Assembly (NCBI GenBank): GCA_902792115.1
Contig: CADAYJ010000026.1
Span: 1 to 35,715 of the forward strand
Direction of reading: 5' to 3'
DNA length: 35,715 bases
Source: an uncultured Ruminococcus sp.
GTDB lineage: Bacteria; Bacillota; Clostridia; Oscillospirales; Acutalibacteraceae
A model generated the notes under the pieces. It made no database searches and was not told the DNA's origin. It worked only from the letters and a program-made list of their open reading frames with translations. This document shows positions 6,067 through 13,339 of this stretch, piece after piece (the first letter of the stretch is position 1; each line of letters begins with the position of its first letter). Both the position numbers and the translations under genes were made by a program.

Positions 6067-7683
6067 ATGATAGACAGCCAAGAGAAAGTAACTGCTCTCT
6101 ATTGCCGTTATTCGCACGAAGATGAGCGATCAAACGGTGACGGGAGCAACAGCATAAAGAATCAGCTTGATTTATTGACCAGATACGCTATAGAACACGA
6201 TTTTCGCCCCTTTAAGGAGTATGTTGACGACGGTTTCAGAGGAGTCTTTGATGATCGTCCGGCTTTTGTGCAAATGATTGATGACATAAAAGCCGGAACG
6301 ATCGGAACTGTTATCATCAAGGACGCATCTCGATTAGGTCGTAACTGCGCTATGGTTGGTTACTACACCGATACTGTTTTTTTGGAATACGGTATTCGCC
6401 TTATTTTAGTGTGCGATAATGTAGATACTGCGGTACGCCCCGATGAAATGGGACCATTCCGAAACATCTTCAATGAATACTATTCGAAGGATATTTCGAC
6501 AAAAATACGGGCATCTTTGCATAACAAAGCGCGTAACGGAAAGGTGATGATTTCCAAACCTATCTACGGTTACAAGCTCAATGAGAATGGCGAGTGGTTC
6601 ATAGATGAGTATGCGGCAGGAGTGGTCAAGAGAATATTCTCGATGTACCTTTCCGGCTGCGGAACAAGAACAATTGCCACTATACTTACGAGCGATGGAA
6701 TTGCCACGCCTACAGTTTATCGGGACGGCAAGTCGGGGCAGGACAGTCACATCAAATCACCTGAATGGTCTGATACTTCAATTAGAGATATGCTTCGTCG
6801 TCAGGAGTACTGTGGAGACACGATCAATTTCAAGACCGAAAGGTTATCCTATAAGTCAAAGAAAAAGATCAAACTTCCCGAAGAAAAACGTCTTGTCTTT
6901 ACGGATACACACCCTGCGATCATTTCCCGTGAAATGTTTGATGACACGCAGACGATGATCAAGAAGCGAATGAAACAGTTCGGTGGAACACGCCACTCAC
7001 CTGAAAGCCTTTTTCACGGCTTTTTGACTTGTGCCGACTGCAAAAATAGTATGGTTGGCAGCTCGTACAAGCTCAAAAGCGGATATGGTTTTCGCTACAT
7101 ATGCAATACATACAGGAGACGATCTACGATAACGAAGTGTACATCTCACTCGATTACCGAGAAGGAGCTTGTTGCAGAATTGTCCGATACTCTTAAGTGG
7201 ATATTTAAGATGTACAGAACCGGCGAGCTTGCTAAAGCTCTCAAAAAGAGTATCTTTGAGGAGCAGAAGCAGGAAAAAGAATTATTGGACAAGGAATTTA
7301 ACGAGATCAAGGAAAGAATATCGGAAATTGATTGTCTGATAAAGAGCCTGTATGGAGATAAGACGTCCGGGTTGATTTCGGGCGAAGCATTTATGGATAT
7401 CTACAACCAGTTTAAGGTTGAAAAGAGTAAGTTGGAAATACGATATTATGAAATATTGAATGCGCTCAATCACAGTAACGACGCACTTGAGCCAATCGCA
7501 AGATTTCTGAAAGTTGTTGACGGCTACGCTAAAAAGCGTGGAAAACTCAAAATTGACAGAAAAACATTGCTTGACTTAGTAGATCATATTGAGGTTGGGG
7601 AGAAAGACAAGAATGGAGCAGAAAACCGACATATCGACATTTATTTTAAGTATGTCGGGATGCTCCAAAAAAATCGTACCTAA
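6067..7683 (+). CDS. Large serine recombinase (TnpX-like integrase)
   Basis: A 538-residue site-specific recombinase with an AGGAGG site upstream. Residues 1-155 form the resolvase catalytic domain: nucleophile S16 in ALYCRYSHED, then VIIKDASRLGRN (82-93). Residues ~165-270 are the recombinase domain. A zinc ribbon follows with C322/C325 and C346/C358. Residues ~395-465 are a charged coiled-coil-like segment used for synapsis and directionality in this family. The length is typical. It integrates and excises the element through att sites, conventionally next to its own gene, so the right end should lie within ~30 bases downstream. No separate excisionase was recognised. Confidence 0.93.
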   Translation: MIDSQEKVTALYCRYSHEDERSNGDGSNSIKNQLDLLTRYAIEHDFRPFKEYVDDGFRGVFDDRPAFVQMIDDIKAGTIGTVIIKDASRLGRNCAMVGYYTDTVFLEYGIRLILVCDNVDTAVRPDEMGPFRNIFNEYYSKDISTKIRASLHNKARNGKVMISKPIYGYKLNENGEWFIDEYAAGVVKRIFSMYLSGCGTRTIATILTSDGIATPTVYRDGKSGQDSHIKSPEWSDTSIRDMLRRQEYCGDTINFKTERLSYKSKKKIKLPEEKRLVFTDTHPAIISREMFDDTQTMIKKRMKQFGGTRHSPESLFHGFLTCADCKNSMVGSSYKLKSGYGFRYICNTYRRRSTITKCTSHSITEKELVAELSDTLKWIFKMYRTGELAKALKKSIFEEQKQEKELLDKEFNEIKERISEIDCLIKSLYGDKTSGLISGEAFMDIYNQFKVEKSKLEIRYYEILNALNHSNDALEPIARFLKVVDGYAKKRGKLKIDRKTLLDLVDHIEVGEKDKNGAENRHIDIYFKYVGMLQKNRT

Positions 7684-7687
7684 TAGC

Positions 7688-7725
7688 GGTCTCCACCGGA
7701 GACCCGCACCCTGCGGATTTTTCAA
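7688..7725 (+). terminator. Hairpins at the element's right end
   Basis: GGTCTCC-ACC-GGAGACC (7688-7704) begins four bases after the recombinase stop, followed by CCGCA-CCCT-GCGG and a run of five T. It could terminate the recombinase transcript, and the first hairpin could equally be part of the attachment site. Confidence 0.45.
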
Positions 7726-7786
7726 TCAATTTGCCTCAAAAATTCCTGCGCGATATGGGCACTCGATTTAATCAGTGTCTCCCTAA
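7710..7786 (-). repeat. MITE-like dispersed repeat, copy A (truncated)
   Basis: Read on the minus strand from 7,786, it begins TTAGGGAGACACTGATTAAA and continues with blocks shared with copy D (CGAGTGC, then an AGGCA-ATTG block, then CCGCAGG). Similarity stops after CCGCAGG at 7,710, where sequence adjoining the recombinase begins. This suggests the mobile element inserted into, or replaced part of, the repeat. Confidence 0.7.
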
Positions 7787-7789
7787 CGA

Positions 7790-7818
7790 TTGACAAATTT
7801 TCCTTCGCAGGCTATAAT
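7790..7818 (+). promoter_or_regulatory. Consensus promoter of the queuosine operon
   Basis: TTGACA at 7790-7795 and TATAAT at 7813-7818 with a 17-base spacer: a perfect housekeeping promoter. Transcription should begin near 7,825, leaving a ~145-base leader. Confidence 0.9.
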
Positions 7819-7850
7819 CAATATATTGAGTCATTGCGGACGCTTCCGCC

Positions 7851-7887
7851 GACAGTTCGTTTGCACCATCCTGTCGTAAAACAAAAC
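7851..7887 (+). promoter_or_regulatory. Candidate preQ1-I riboswitch aptamer
   Basis: P1 is GACAG (7851-7855) with CTGTC (7871-7875). The loop has TTC, then GTTTG, then CACC, and the A-rich tail GTAAAACAAAAC follows directly. The tail can pair with the GTTT of the loop to form the H-type pseudoknot typical of class I (compare the Bacillus subtilis queC leader). A competing helix, GCACCATCCTGT (7863-7874) with ACAGGATAGGTGC, overlaps both P1 and the first two bases of the downstream terminator, so ligand binding should favour termination. The gene context (queD-queE-queC-queF) fits preQ1. Assigned by eye. Confidence 0.72.
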
Positions 7888-7929
7888 CAGGGCTTGACCG
7901 GGAATTTCCCGGACAGACACAGGATAGGT

Positions 7930-7951
7930 GCGGCTTTTTGCCGCTTTTTTT
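7930..7951 (+). terminator. Riboswitch-controlled intrinsic terminator before queD
   Basis: GCGGC-TTTTT-GCCGC followed by seven T, ending six bases before the queD ribosome-binding site GGAGG (7957-7961). Its first two stem bases also belong to the alternative antiterminator helix. Confidence 0.85.
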
Positions 7952-7968
7952 ATTTTGGAGGAAATCGT

Positions 7969-8391
7969 ATGTATCAGCTTGAAACGCAGGCATCGTTTGA
8001 CAGTGCCCATTTTCTTGCGGGCTATAACGGAAAGTGCGCCAATATCCACGGCCACCGCTGGACGGTGAAGGTCACCGTCGCGGCGGAGAATCTGATCGAG
8101 AGCGGCGAAAAGCGCTCGATGGTGATAGATTTCGGAGATCTGAAGCGCAGCGTGCGCGCCTTGGCGGACAGCTATGACCACGCGCTGATAATAGAGAGAG
8201 GCTCGCTTCGCGAAAAGACGCTCCGGGCGCTGTGCGAGGAGGGCTTCCGGCTGATAGAGCTTCCGTACCGTCCGACGGCGGAGAATTTCTCTCGCGCATT
8301 CTTTGAGGCGCTCCGCTCGGAGGGGCTGCCCGTAACGAGCGTTGCCGTGTACGAAACGCCCGACAACTGCGCAGTGTATTCGGAGGTGTAA
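7969..8391 (+). CDS. queD: 6-carboxytetrahydropterin synthase QueD
   Basis: A 140-residue protein from the ATG at 7,969, seven bases after GGAGG; the frame is open upstream but that is the riboswitch leader. QueD converts dihydroneopterin triphosphate to 6-carboxy-tetrahydropterin, the second step to queuosine. The zinc ligands H14, H27 and H29 (SAHFL and IHGHRW) and catalytic C23 are present, with the downstream YDHALI and RPTAENFS blocks. First gene of the operon; it ends three bases before queE. Confidence 0.95.
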   Translation: MYQLETQASFDSAHFLAGYNGKCANIHGHRWTVKVTVAAENLIESGEKRSMVIDFGDLKRSVRALADSYDHALIIERGSLREKTLRALCEEGFRLIELPYRPTAENFSRAFFEALRSEGLPVTSVAVYETPDNCAVYSEV

Positions 8392-8394
8392 GCG

Positions 8395-9045
8395 ATGGAG
8401 TATAACGTCGTTGAGACATTTACAAGCATTAACGGCGAAGGCGCGCGTGCAGGCGAGCTTGCATTCTTTATTCGCCTGCGCGGCTGCAATCTGCGCTGCT
8501 CGTACTGCGATACGGCGTGGGCGCAGACCGATTCCGCGCCTGCTCGCACCCTTTCCGGGGAGGAGCTGTGCAGGCTTGCCGGGGGCGTGACGAACGTCAC
8601 CGTCACAGGCGGCGAGCCGATGCTTAACGATCTTGCGCCGCTGTGCAAAGCGCTCATCGCGCGCGGCCACCGCGTTGAGATAGAAACAAACGGCAGCGTT
8701 GCGCTGAACGCTCTGTGCGCCGCAGTGCGCCCGTCGTTCACGATGGATTACAAGCTGCCGTCGAGCGGAATGGAGAATGAGATGTGCGTTGAAAACTTTG
8801 CGCTGCTCGGCGAGGACGATACGGTAAAGTTTGTCGCGGGCAGCCGGGAGGATCTGAAACGCGCGCTTGAGATCATGGAGAGGTACAGTCTGCGAGGCAG
8901 GTGCCGCGTGTACATAAGTCCGGTGTTCGGGGCGATCGAGCCGGCTGAGATCGTTGAGTTCATGAAGGATAACGGTCTCAACGACGTGCGCGTCCAGCTT
9001 CAGCTTCATAAGTATATTTGGGATCCGCAGAAAAGGGGAGTTTGA
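8395..9045 (+). CDS. queE: 7-carboxy-7-deazaguanine synthase QueE
   Basis: A 216-residue radical-SAM enzyme that turns 6-carboxytetrahydropterin into 7-carboxy-7-deazaguanine. The [4Fe-4S] cysteines are C31, C35 and C38 in GCNLRCSYCDT (CX3CX2C). The N-terminal FTSINGEGARAG is typical of QueE. TVTGGEPM is the SAM-binding GGE motif, and IETNGS follows. The length matches compact Firmicutes forms. It starts three bases after queD and ends one base before folE. Confidence 0.95.
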   Translation: MEYNVVETFTSINGEGARAGELAFFIRLRGCNLRCSYCDTAWAQTDSAPARTLSGEELCRLAGGVTNVTVTGGEPMLNDLAPLCKALIARGHRVEIETNGSVALNALCAAVRPSFTMDYKLPSSGMENEMCVENFALLGEDDTVKFVAGSREDLKRALEIMERYSLRGRCRVYISPVFGAIEPAEIVEFMKDNGLNDVRVQLQLHKYIWDPQKRGV

Positions 9046-9046
9046 C

Positions 9047-9604
9047 ATGGATAAGGAAAAAATAGAATACCACATCAGGGGGCTTCTTGAAGCGATCGGC
9101 GAGGATCCCGACCGCACCGGTCTGCGCGAAACGCCGCGCCGTGTCGCCAATATGTATGAGGAGATATTCGAGGGCGTGCAGTACACGAACCACGAGATCG
9201 CCGAGATGTTTGGCAAGACGTTCGATATCGAGTACACGGCGCAGCCGTATCTCGTGATGAAGGATATCACGGTGTTCAGCTACTGCGAGCATCATATGGC
9301 GCTGATGTACGACATGACGGTGAATGTCGCGTACATTCCCAACGGGCGTGTGCTCGGCCTTTCAAAGATCGCGCGCATCTGCGACATGGCGGCGAAGCGC
9401 CTGCAGCTCCAGGAGAAGCTCGGCAGCGATATCGCGGAGATAATAGCCGAGGCGGCAGGCACGGACAGCGTCGGCGTAAAGATCGTCGGAAGCCACTCCT
9501 GCATGACGGCGCGCGGCATACGCAACGTGCCGGCGCGCACCGAGACGAAAACGCTCATCGGCAGCTTTAAGACAGACCGCGAGCTTGCGGCGCTGCTCGA
9601 CTGA
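9047..9604 (+). CDS. folE: GTP cyclohydrolase I FolE
   Basis: A 185-residue enzyme converting GTP to dihydroneopterin triphosphate, the entry step for both folate and queuosine. Motifs: DPDRTGLRETPRRVANMY (20-37), zinc ligands C80, H83 and C152 (SYCEHHM and SHSCMTARG), and GLSKIARI. Placement inside the que operon, rather than with fol genes, argues that it supplies queuosine synthesis here. The start is one base past the queE stop, so the two genes are probably translationally coupled. Confidence 0.96.
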   Translation: MDKEKIEYHIRGLLEAIGEDPDRTGLRETPRRVANMYEEIFEGVQYTNHEIAEMFGKTFDIEYTAQPYLVMKDITVFSYCEHHMALMYDMTVNVAYIPNGRVLGLSKIARICDMAAKRLQLQEKLGSDIAEIIAEAAGTDSVGVKIVGSHSCMTARGIRNVPARTETKTLIGSFKTDRELAALLD

Positions 9605-9621
9605 CCACGGAGGTTGACGGA

Positions 9622-10317
9622 ATGCTTTTTTCACTTGACGGCCGACTCTCCGTATGCGCTTCCCTCGTAAGGCAGGGGGCGCGCATGGCAGACGTCGGCA
9701 CCGATCACGCATACCTCCCGGTGTGGCTCGCGAAAAACGGGCGGATAGCATCGGCAGTGGCGAGCGATATCAGAGAAAAACCGCTCCGCTCCGGCGCGGA
9801 AAATATTGAGCGCTACGGTGTGGGAGATATCGTGACGACGCGCCTTTCGGACGGTCTCGACGAGATCTCTCCCGATGAAGCCGACGACATTGTGATCGCC
9901 GGAATGGGCGGGGAGCTTATTTCCGACGTGATCTCCCGTGCGCCGTGGCTCAAAAGCTCCGGTAAGCGGCTTATTCTTCAGCCCATGACGAAGCCGGAGA
10001 CGCTGCGCGCATTTCTTTGCGCGAACGGCTACACCATTGAGAGCGAGACGCCCTGCGCCCACGGAGGCAAGTTTTACACAGTCCTGCTCGTCTCGTACAC
10101 GGGCGAAATAACGGAGCCGACGCCTGCGTTCCTTTACGCCGGCAGGCTCGAAAACGACGGAGAGCTTGCAAAGGGGTACATGAACGTCGTCCTTACAAAG
10201 CTGCTCAAAAAGCGCCGCGGTCGGTCGCACGACGGCGGAGACACGCAGCGGCTTGACGAAGCGATCGCGTTTATACGGGAAAAATTCGGCGTCAGCGGAG
10301 AACAAACGGAGGAATAG
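9622..10317 (+). CDS. trmK: tRNA (adenine(22)-N1)-methyltransferase TrmK
   Basis: A 231-residue SAM-dependent methyltransferase. SAM motif I is ADVGTDHAYLP (23-33), with ASDIREKPLRSGAENI as motif II and IAGMGGELI as motif IV, the TrmK/COG2384 signature. It methylates A22 of tRNA to m1A22. It often neighbours a Nif3-like gene in Firmicutes, as here, but its position inside a queuosine operon is less usual and makes this a combined tRNA-modification unit. Confidence 0.92.
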   Translation: MLFSLDGRLSVCASLVRQGARMADVGTDHAYLPVWLAKNGRIASAVASDIREKPLRSGAENIERYGVGDIVTTRLSDGLDEISPDEADDIVIAGMGGELISDVISRAPWLKSSGKRLILQPMTKPETLRAFLCANGYTIESETPCAHGGKFYTVLLVSYTGEITEPTPAFLYAGRLENDGELAKGYMNVVLTKLLKKRRGRSHDGGDTQRLDEAIAFIREKFGVSGEQTEE

Positions 10318-10319
10318 CG

Positions 10320-11081
10320 ATGACAACGGTAAAGGATATTTACGATAATATAGATTCATTCGCGCCGTTCGATACGGCGGAGGAATGGGACAACGCAGGT
10401 CTTCTCGTAGGCGACGGGAACGCCGGCGTGACGAAGGTGCTTCTGTCGCTCGATATCACGAACGGAGTGGTTGAGGAGGCGAAAGAGTGCGGCGCGCAGC
10501 TCATAATAAGCCACCACCCGATCATCTTCGGCAGCGGCTTGAAAAGGCTTGCTGCTTCAAGCCCCGTTTACCGCGCGGCGGCGTACGGCGTCGCCTGCAT
10601 CTGCGCGCACACGAATCTCGACAAGTCTCCCGTGTTCGGTGTGAACACGGTGCTTGCAGAGGCGGCAGGGCTTCAAAACTGCCGTGTGAGCGATAAAAAC
10701 GAAATTCTCTTTCTCGCCGATACCCCCGAAAAATGCTCCCCCGAGGAGCTTGCGGCGCAGATCAAGCAGCGCATGGGGCTGTGCGGAGTGGCGTTTACAA
10801 GGAGCGGCGGAGACGTCGGAAAGGTCGGTATCTGCTCCGGGGGCGGCGGCAGCGAGATCTATTCCGCCGCGGCTGAGGGCTGCAGCGCGTTCATCACCGG
10901 TGAGATCAAGCATCACGAGCTTGTCTTCGCAAACGAGAACGGCGTCAGCACCTTTATACTCGGTCATTACGCCAGCGAGGACGTCGTTCTTGAGCCGCTC
11001 GGGCAGCGCCTTCACAGCGCATTCCCCGAGGTCTCGTTTATTAAATCGTCGGTATTTACAGACGGCATGGGAGTGATCTGA
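10320..11081 (+). CDS. Nif3-like dinuclear metal centre protein (YqfO family)
   Basis: A 253-residue Nif3/DUF34 protein. The N-terminal half has EEWDNAGLLVG (21-31) and the metal-binding ISHHPIIF (H65, H66). CAHTNLDKS supplies further ligands, and the C-terminal half has FITGEIKHHE and GHYASE. The family binds two divalent metals, with GTP cyclohydrolase I-like or nucleotide-hydrolase roles suggested but not settled. It lies two bases after trmK and one base before queC. The folate/que context and its neighbour FolE make a metal- or pterin-related role plausible, but this is inference. Confidence 0.92.
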   Translation: MTTVKDIYDNIDSFAPFDTAEEWDNAGLLVGDGNAGVTKVLLSLDITNGVVEEAKECGAQLIISHHPIIFGSGLKRLAASSPVYRAAAYGVACICAHTNLDKSPVFGVNTVLAEAAGLQNCRVSDKNEILFLADTPEKCSPEELAAQIKQRMGLCGVAFTRSGGDVGKVGICSGGGGSEIYSAAAEGCSAFITGEIKHHELVFANENGVSTFILGHYASEDVVLEPLGQRLHSAFPEVSFIKSSVFTDGMGVI

Positions 11082-11082
11082 T

Positions 11083-11799
11083 ATGACAAACGAAAAGAAA
11101 ACGCGGGCGCTCGTATTGCTCAGCGGAGGAGTCGATTCGACGACGTGTCTTGCGCTCGCCGTGAGTAAGTACGGCGCGGAAAACGTCTCGGCGCTCTCCG
11201 TGTTTTACGGCCAGAAGCATAAAAAGGAGCTTGAAATGGCGCGAAAGGTCGCCTCTTTTTACGGCGTGCCGCTGAGAGAGCTGGATATGAAGCAGATATT
11301 TTCAGGCTCCGCCTGCACGCTGCTCGATTCCTCGTCCGGCGAGATACCGAAGGAGGAGTACGCCGAGCAGCTTAAAAGCACCGGCGGAAAGCCCGTCTCA
11401 ACGTACGTTCCGTTTCGCAACGGTCTCTTCCTCTCGGCGGCGGCAAGCGTTGCGCTCTCCGAGGGCTGCTGTGTGATCTACTACGGCGCGCACAGTGACG
11501 ATGCGGCCGGCAATGCGTACCCCGACTGCTCGCAGGATTTCAACGAGGCGATGAGCCGCGCGGTATTCCTCGGCAGCGGCGGCGAGCTTAGTATCGAAGC
11601 GCCGTTCGTCGGGCTTACGAAGGCGGACGTAGTGAGGCTCGGTCTGGAGCTTCGGGCGCCTTACGAGCTTACGTGGAGCTGCTACGAGGGCGGAAGCGTA
11701 CCCTGCGGCAAATGCGGAACCTGCCGCGACAGAGCGCGCGCTTTTGAACTCAACGGGGTGCAGGATCCCGCACTTGCAAAAACGGAGGAAGGAAAATGA
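11083..11799 (+). CDS. queC: 7-cyano-7-deazaguanine synthase QueC
   Basis: A 238-residue ATP-dependent enzyme that makes preQ0 from 7-carboxy-7-deazaguanine and ammonia. The PP-loop is [10 protein letters not shown] (12-21). [11 protein letters not shown] and [11 protein letters not shown] are typical blocks. The C-terminal zinc site is C200, C208, C211 and C214 (WSCYEGG, then CGKCGTC). It overlaps queF by four bases (ATGA), indicating coupled translation. Confidence 0.95.
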   Translation: MTNEKKTRALVLLSGGVDSTTCLALAVSKYGAENVSALSVFYGQKHKKELEMARKVASFYGVPLRELDMKQIFSGSACTLLDSSSGEIPKEEYAEQLKSTGGKPVSTYVPFRNGLFLSAAASVALSEGCCVIYYGAHSDDAAGNAYPDCSQDFNEAMSRAVFLGSGGELSIEAPFVGLTKADVVRLGLELRAPYELTWSCYEGGSVPCGKCGTCRDRARAFELNGVQDPALAKTEEGK

Positions 11800-12284
11800 G
11801 AAACGAAAACGAACTCGGCACAATGACTCACCTCGGCAAAAAAACGGCCTACGGCTTCGACTACGATCCCTCGCTGCTCGAATGCTTCCCGAACAAGCAC
11901 CCCGGCAACGACTATTTCGTGAAATTCAACTGTCCGGAGTTTACGAGCCTCTGCCCGATAACGGGGCAGCCGGATTTCGCGGCGGTCTATATAAGCTACG
12001 TGCCCGATGAGAGAATGGTAGAGAGCAAATCGCTCAAGCTGTATCTTTTCAGCTTCCGCAACCACGGCGATTTTCACGAGGACTGCATGAATATCATTAT
12101 GAAGGATCTGATAAAGCTGATGGATCCAAAGTACATAGAGGTCTGGGGCAAGTTCCTGCCGCGAGGCGGCTTGTCGATAGATCCGTACTGCAACTACGGC
12201 CGCCCCGGCACGAAGTGGGAGGAGATGGCGTGGCAGCGCCTCTCTCAGCACGATATGTACCCGGAAAAGATCGACAACAGATAA
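11796..12284 (+). CDS. queF: NADPH-dependent 7-cyano-7-deazaguanine reductase QueF
   Basis: A 162-residue type I nitrile reductase that converts preQ0 to preQ1. It has the catalytic cysteine C53 in [10 protein letters not shown], with D60 seven residues on, and the QueF signature [14 protein letters not shown]. The compact length matches the unimodular Bacillus subtilis-type enzyme. It completes GTP to preQ1. The tRNA insertion genes (tgt, queA, queG or queH) are not in the window. A terminator follows immediately. Confidence 0.95.
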   Translation: MRNENELGTMTHLGKKTAYGFDYDPSLLECFPNKHPGNDYFVKFNCPEFTSLCPITGQPDFAAVYISYVPDERMVESKSLKLYLFSFRNHGDFHEDCMNIIMKDLIKLMDPKYIEVWGKFLPRGGLSIDPYCNYGRPGTKWEEMAWQRLSQHDMYPEKIDNR

Positions 12285-12285
12285 G

Positions 12286-12318
12286 AAAAAACTGCCGGGT
12301 AAAAGCTCGGCAGTTTTT
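12286..12318 (+). terminator. Terminator at the end of the queuosine operon
   Basis: AAAAACTGCCG with CGGCAGTTTTT across a short loop. The symmetrical A/T flanks make it bidirectional, serving queF and the convergent membrane-protein gene. Confidence 0.9.
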
Positions 12319-12322
12319 CGCG

Positions 12323-13117
12323 TCATAGGCAATAGAAGCCTTGTATGGTGTTGTTAATGTACTCCGTCGTGTTTATCACGCCGATGTATTTGCCTTTTTT
12401 GTAAACGGTAAACGTATTGTCAGGGCTTGTGACGACCAAAAAATCGCTTACGATGAATTCCGAGAAGCGATCCTTACCCGCAGCACCGTGGCATTTCGTC
12501 CAGCAGTATTCGGGCAAAAGCGAGCGGTCTTCGCCGAGGGACTCGTAGCTTACCCATTTTGCCTCTTTCATTTCGCTCGGCATAAGGTATTGAGCAGGAA
12601 TAAACAACGGCGTGAAATTCTTTATCTCTTTGCAGCCGTTCTCACTCACGGCGTAGGAAAAATCGGAGCCGTCAAAAATTCCGCCGTTGCCGCTCGAGTG
12701 GAATTTGATGATAAGCTCGCTGCTGCGTATCGTACTGATCTGCGAAGCGGCGGCTGCCGCAATGAGGATAAGCGCCAACGGGGTAACGGCAGCCGCGGCA
12801 AGTGCGGCTTTTCGTTCGGGTGTGTTTTCGGGATCGGTTTTTTCATTTTCACCGATCTTTTTTGAACAGACGCCTATCACACAGAGGTATTGTATCATTG
12901 CCGCAGCCAGACCGAGTGCCGCAGCAAAAACGATCGGCATAGTTGCAGGCACATACGGCAGAACAGAAGCGTCCAGCGCCGCAAGAACCGTATTGACCGC
13001 GCATATGATGATGATGAGCTTATACAAGGCCGTGTCAAGCTCCTTTGAAGAGAGCGAACGAACGAAAAACGACGCTGCCAGCAAAACGGCTGCCGCCGCA
13101 AAAGCACATATTCCCAC
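12323..13117 (-). CDS. Membrane protein of unknown function
   Basis: About 264 residues from a GTG at 13,117. I chose this start because AAAGAGGTG lies eight bases before it; the open frame extends six codons further to a GTG at 13,135 with no site before it. Three to four hydrophobic helices lie at about residues 1-18, 31-50, 58-84 and 104-126, followed by a soluble ~135-residue C-terminal domain with cysteines and no recognised motif (contains FIPAQYLMPSEM and SFSEF-like segments). It converges on queF. I do not recognise the family. Confidence 0.7.
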   Translation of the reverse strand: MGICAFAAAAVLLAASFFVRSLSSKELDTALYKLIIIICAVNTVLAALDASVLPYVPATMPIVFAAALGLAAAMIQYLCVIGVCSKKIGENEKTDPENTPERKAALAAAAVTPLALILIAAAAASQISTIRSSELIIKFHSSGNGGIFDGSDFSYAVSENGCKEIKNFTPLFIPAQYLMPSEMKEAKWVSYESLGEDRSLLPEYCWTKCHGAAGKDRFSEFIVSDFLVVTSPDNTFTVYKKGKYIGVINTTEYINNTIQGFYCL

Positions 13118-13146
13118 GAAATACACCTCTTTCACAGATGGTTTAG

Positions 13147-13257
13147 CTAAGGAAACACTGAATAAATCACGTCCTGCGGACTGAGCACCAAACTTGCTTG
13201 CATATTTCGGTCAAATTGAACTCAAAAGCCTTGAAATACGTCATTTGCAATATCCCT
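13147..13257 (+). repeat. MITE-like dispersed repeat, copy B
   Basis: Begins CTAAGGAAACACTGAATAAAT and shares CCTGCGGA-TGAGC-CCAA-C-GC-TGC-TATTTCG with copy C. Its distal part contains TTGAAATACGTC, the reverse complement of GACGTATTTCAA in copy D. It ends one base before the thrC promoter. Confidence 0.7.
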
Positions 13258-13286
13258 TTGACAATTTACCGATAATAGTGTAAAAT
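13258..13286 (+). promoter_or_regulatory. thrC promoter
   Basis: TTGACA at 13258-13263 and TAAAAT at 13281-13286, spacer 17. It abuts dispersed-repeat copy B. Confidence 0.85.
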
Positions 13287-13339
13287 ACATTGTGTATATC
13301 CGGCGGCAGGCGCCGCTGTTACTGAAAGGGTTGAAAAAT

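Larger units (their letters stand above)
187..7709. mobile_element. Integrative and mobilizable element (IME), left end not seen
   Basis: This AT-richer block contains a ParA-type ATPase, relaxase, MobC, a candidate oriT, two XRE regulators, a sigma-like protein and a large serine recombinase. No VirB4, coupling protein or other secretion gene is visible, so I infer a mobilizable rather than self-transmissible element. The right boundary is placed near 7,705-7,710, just past the recombinase, because a chromosomal dispersed repeat is recognisable from 7,710 onward and stops matching its other copies there. The left boundary is not in the window: base 186 is only where ParA similarity gives way to an unrelated enzyme. 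The exact ends are inferred, not seen as direct repeats. Confidence 0.7.

Noticed and set aside
7851..7951. preQ1-II or preQ1-III riboswitch
   Set aside because: The short P1 with TTC...CACC loop and A-rich tail fits class I; I could not place the conserved parts of the other classes.
7831..9270. Long minus-strand open frame across queD-queE-folE
   Set aside because: Antisense shadow of GC-rich genes; no family motif, and the plus-strand genes carry full catalytic motifs.
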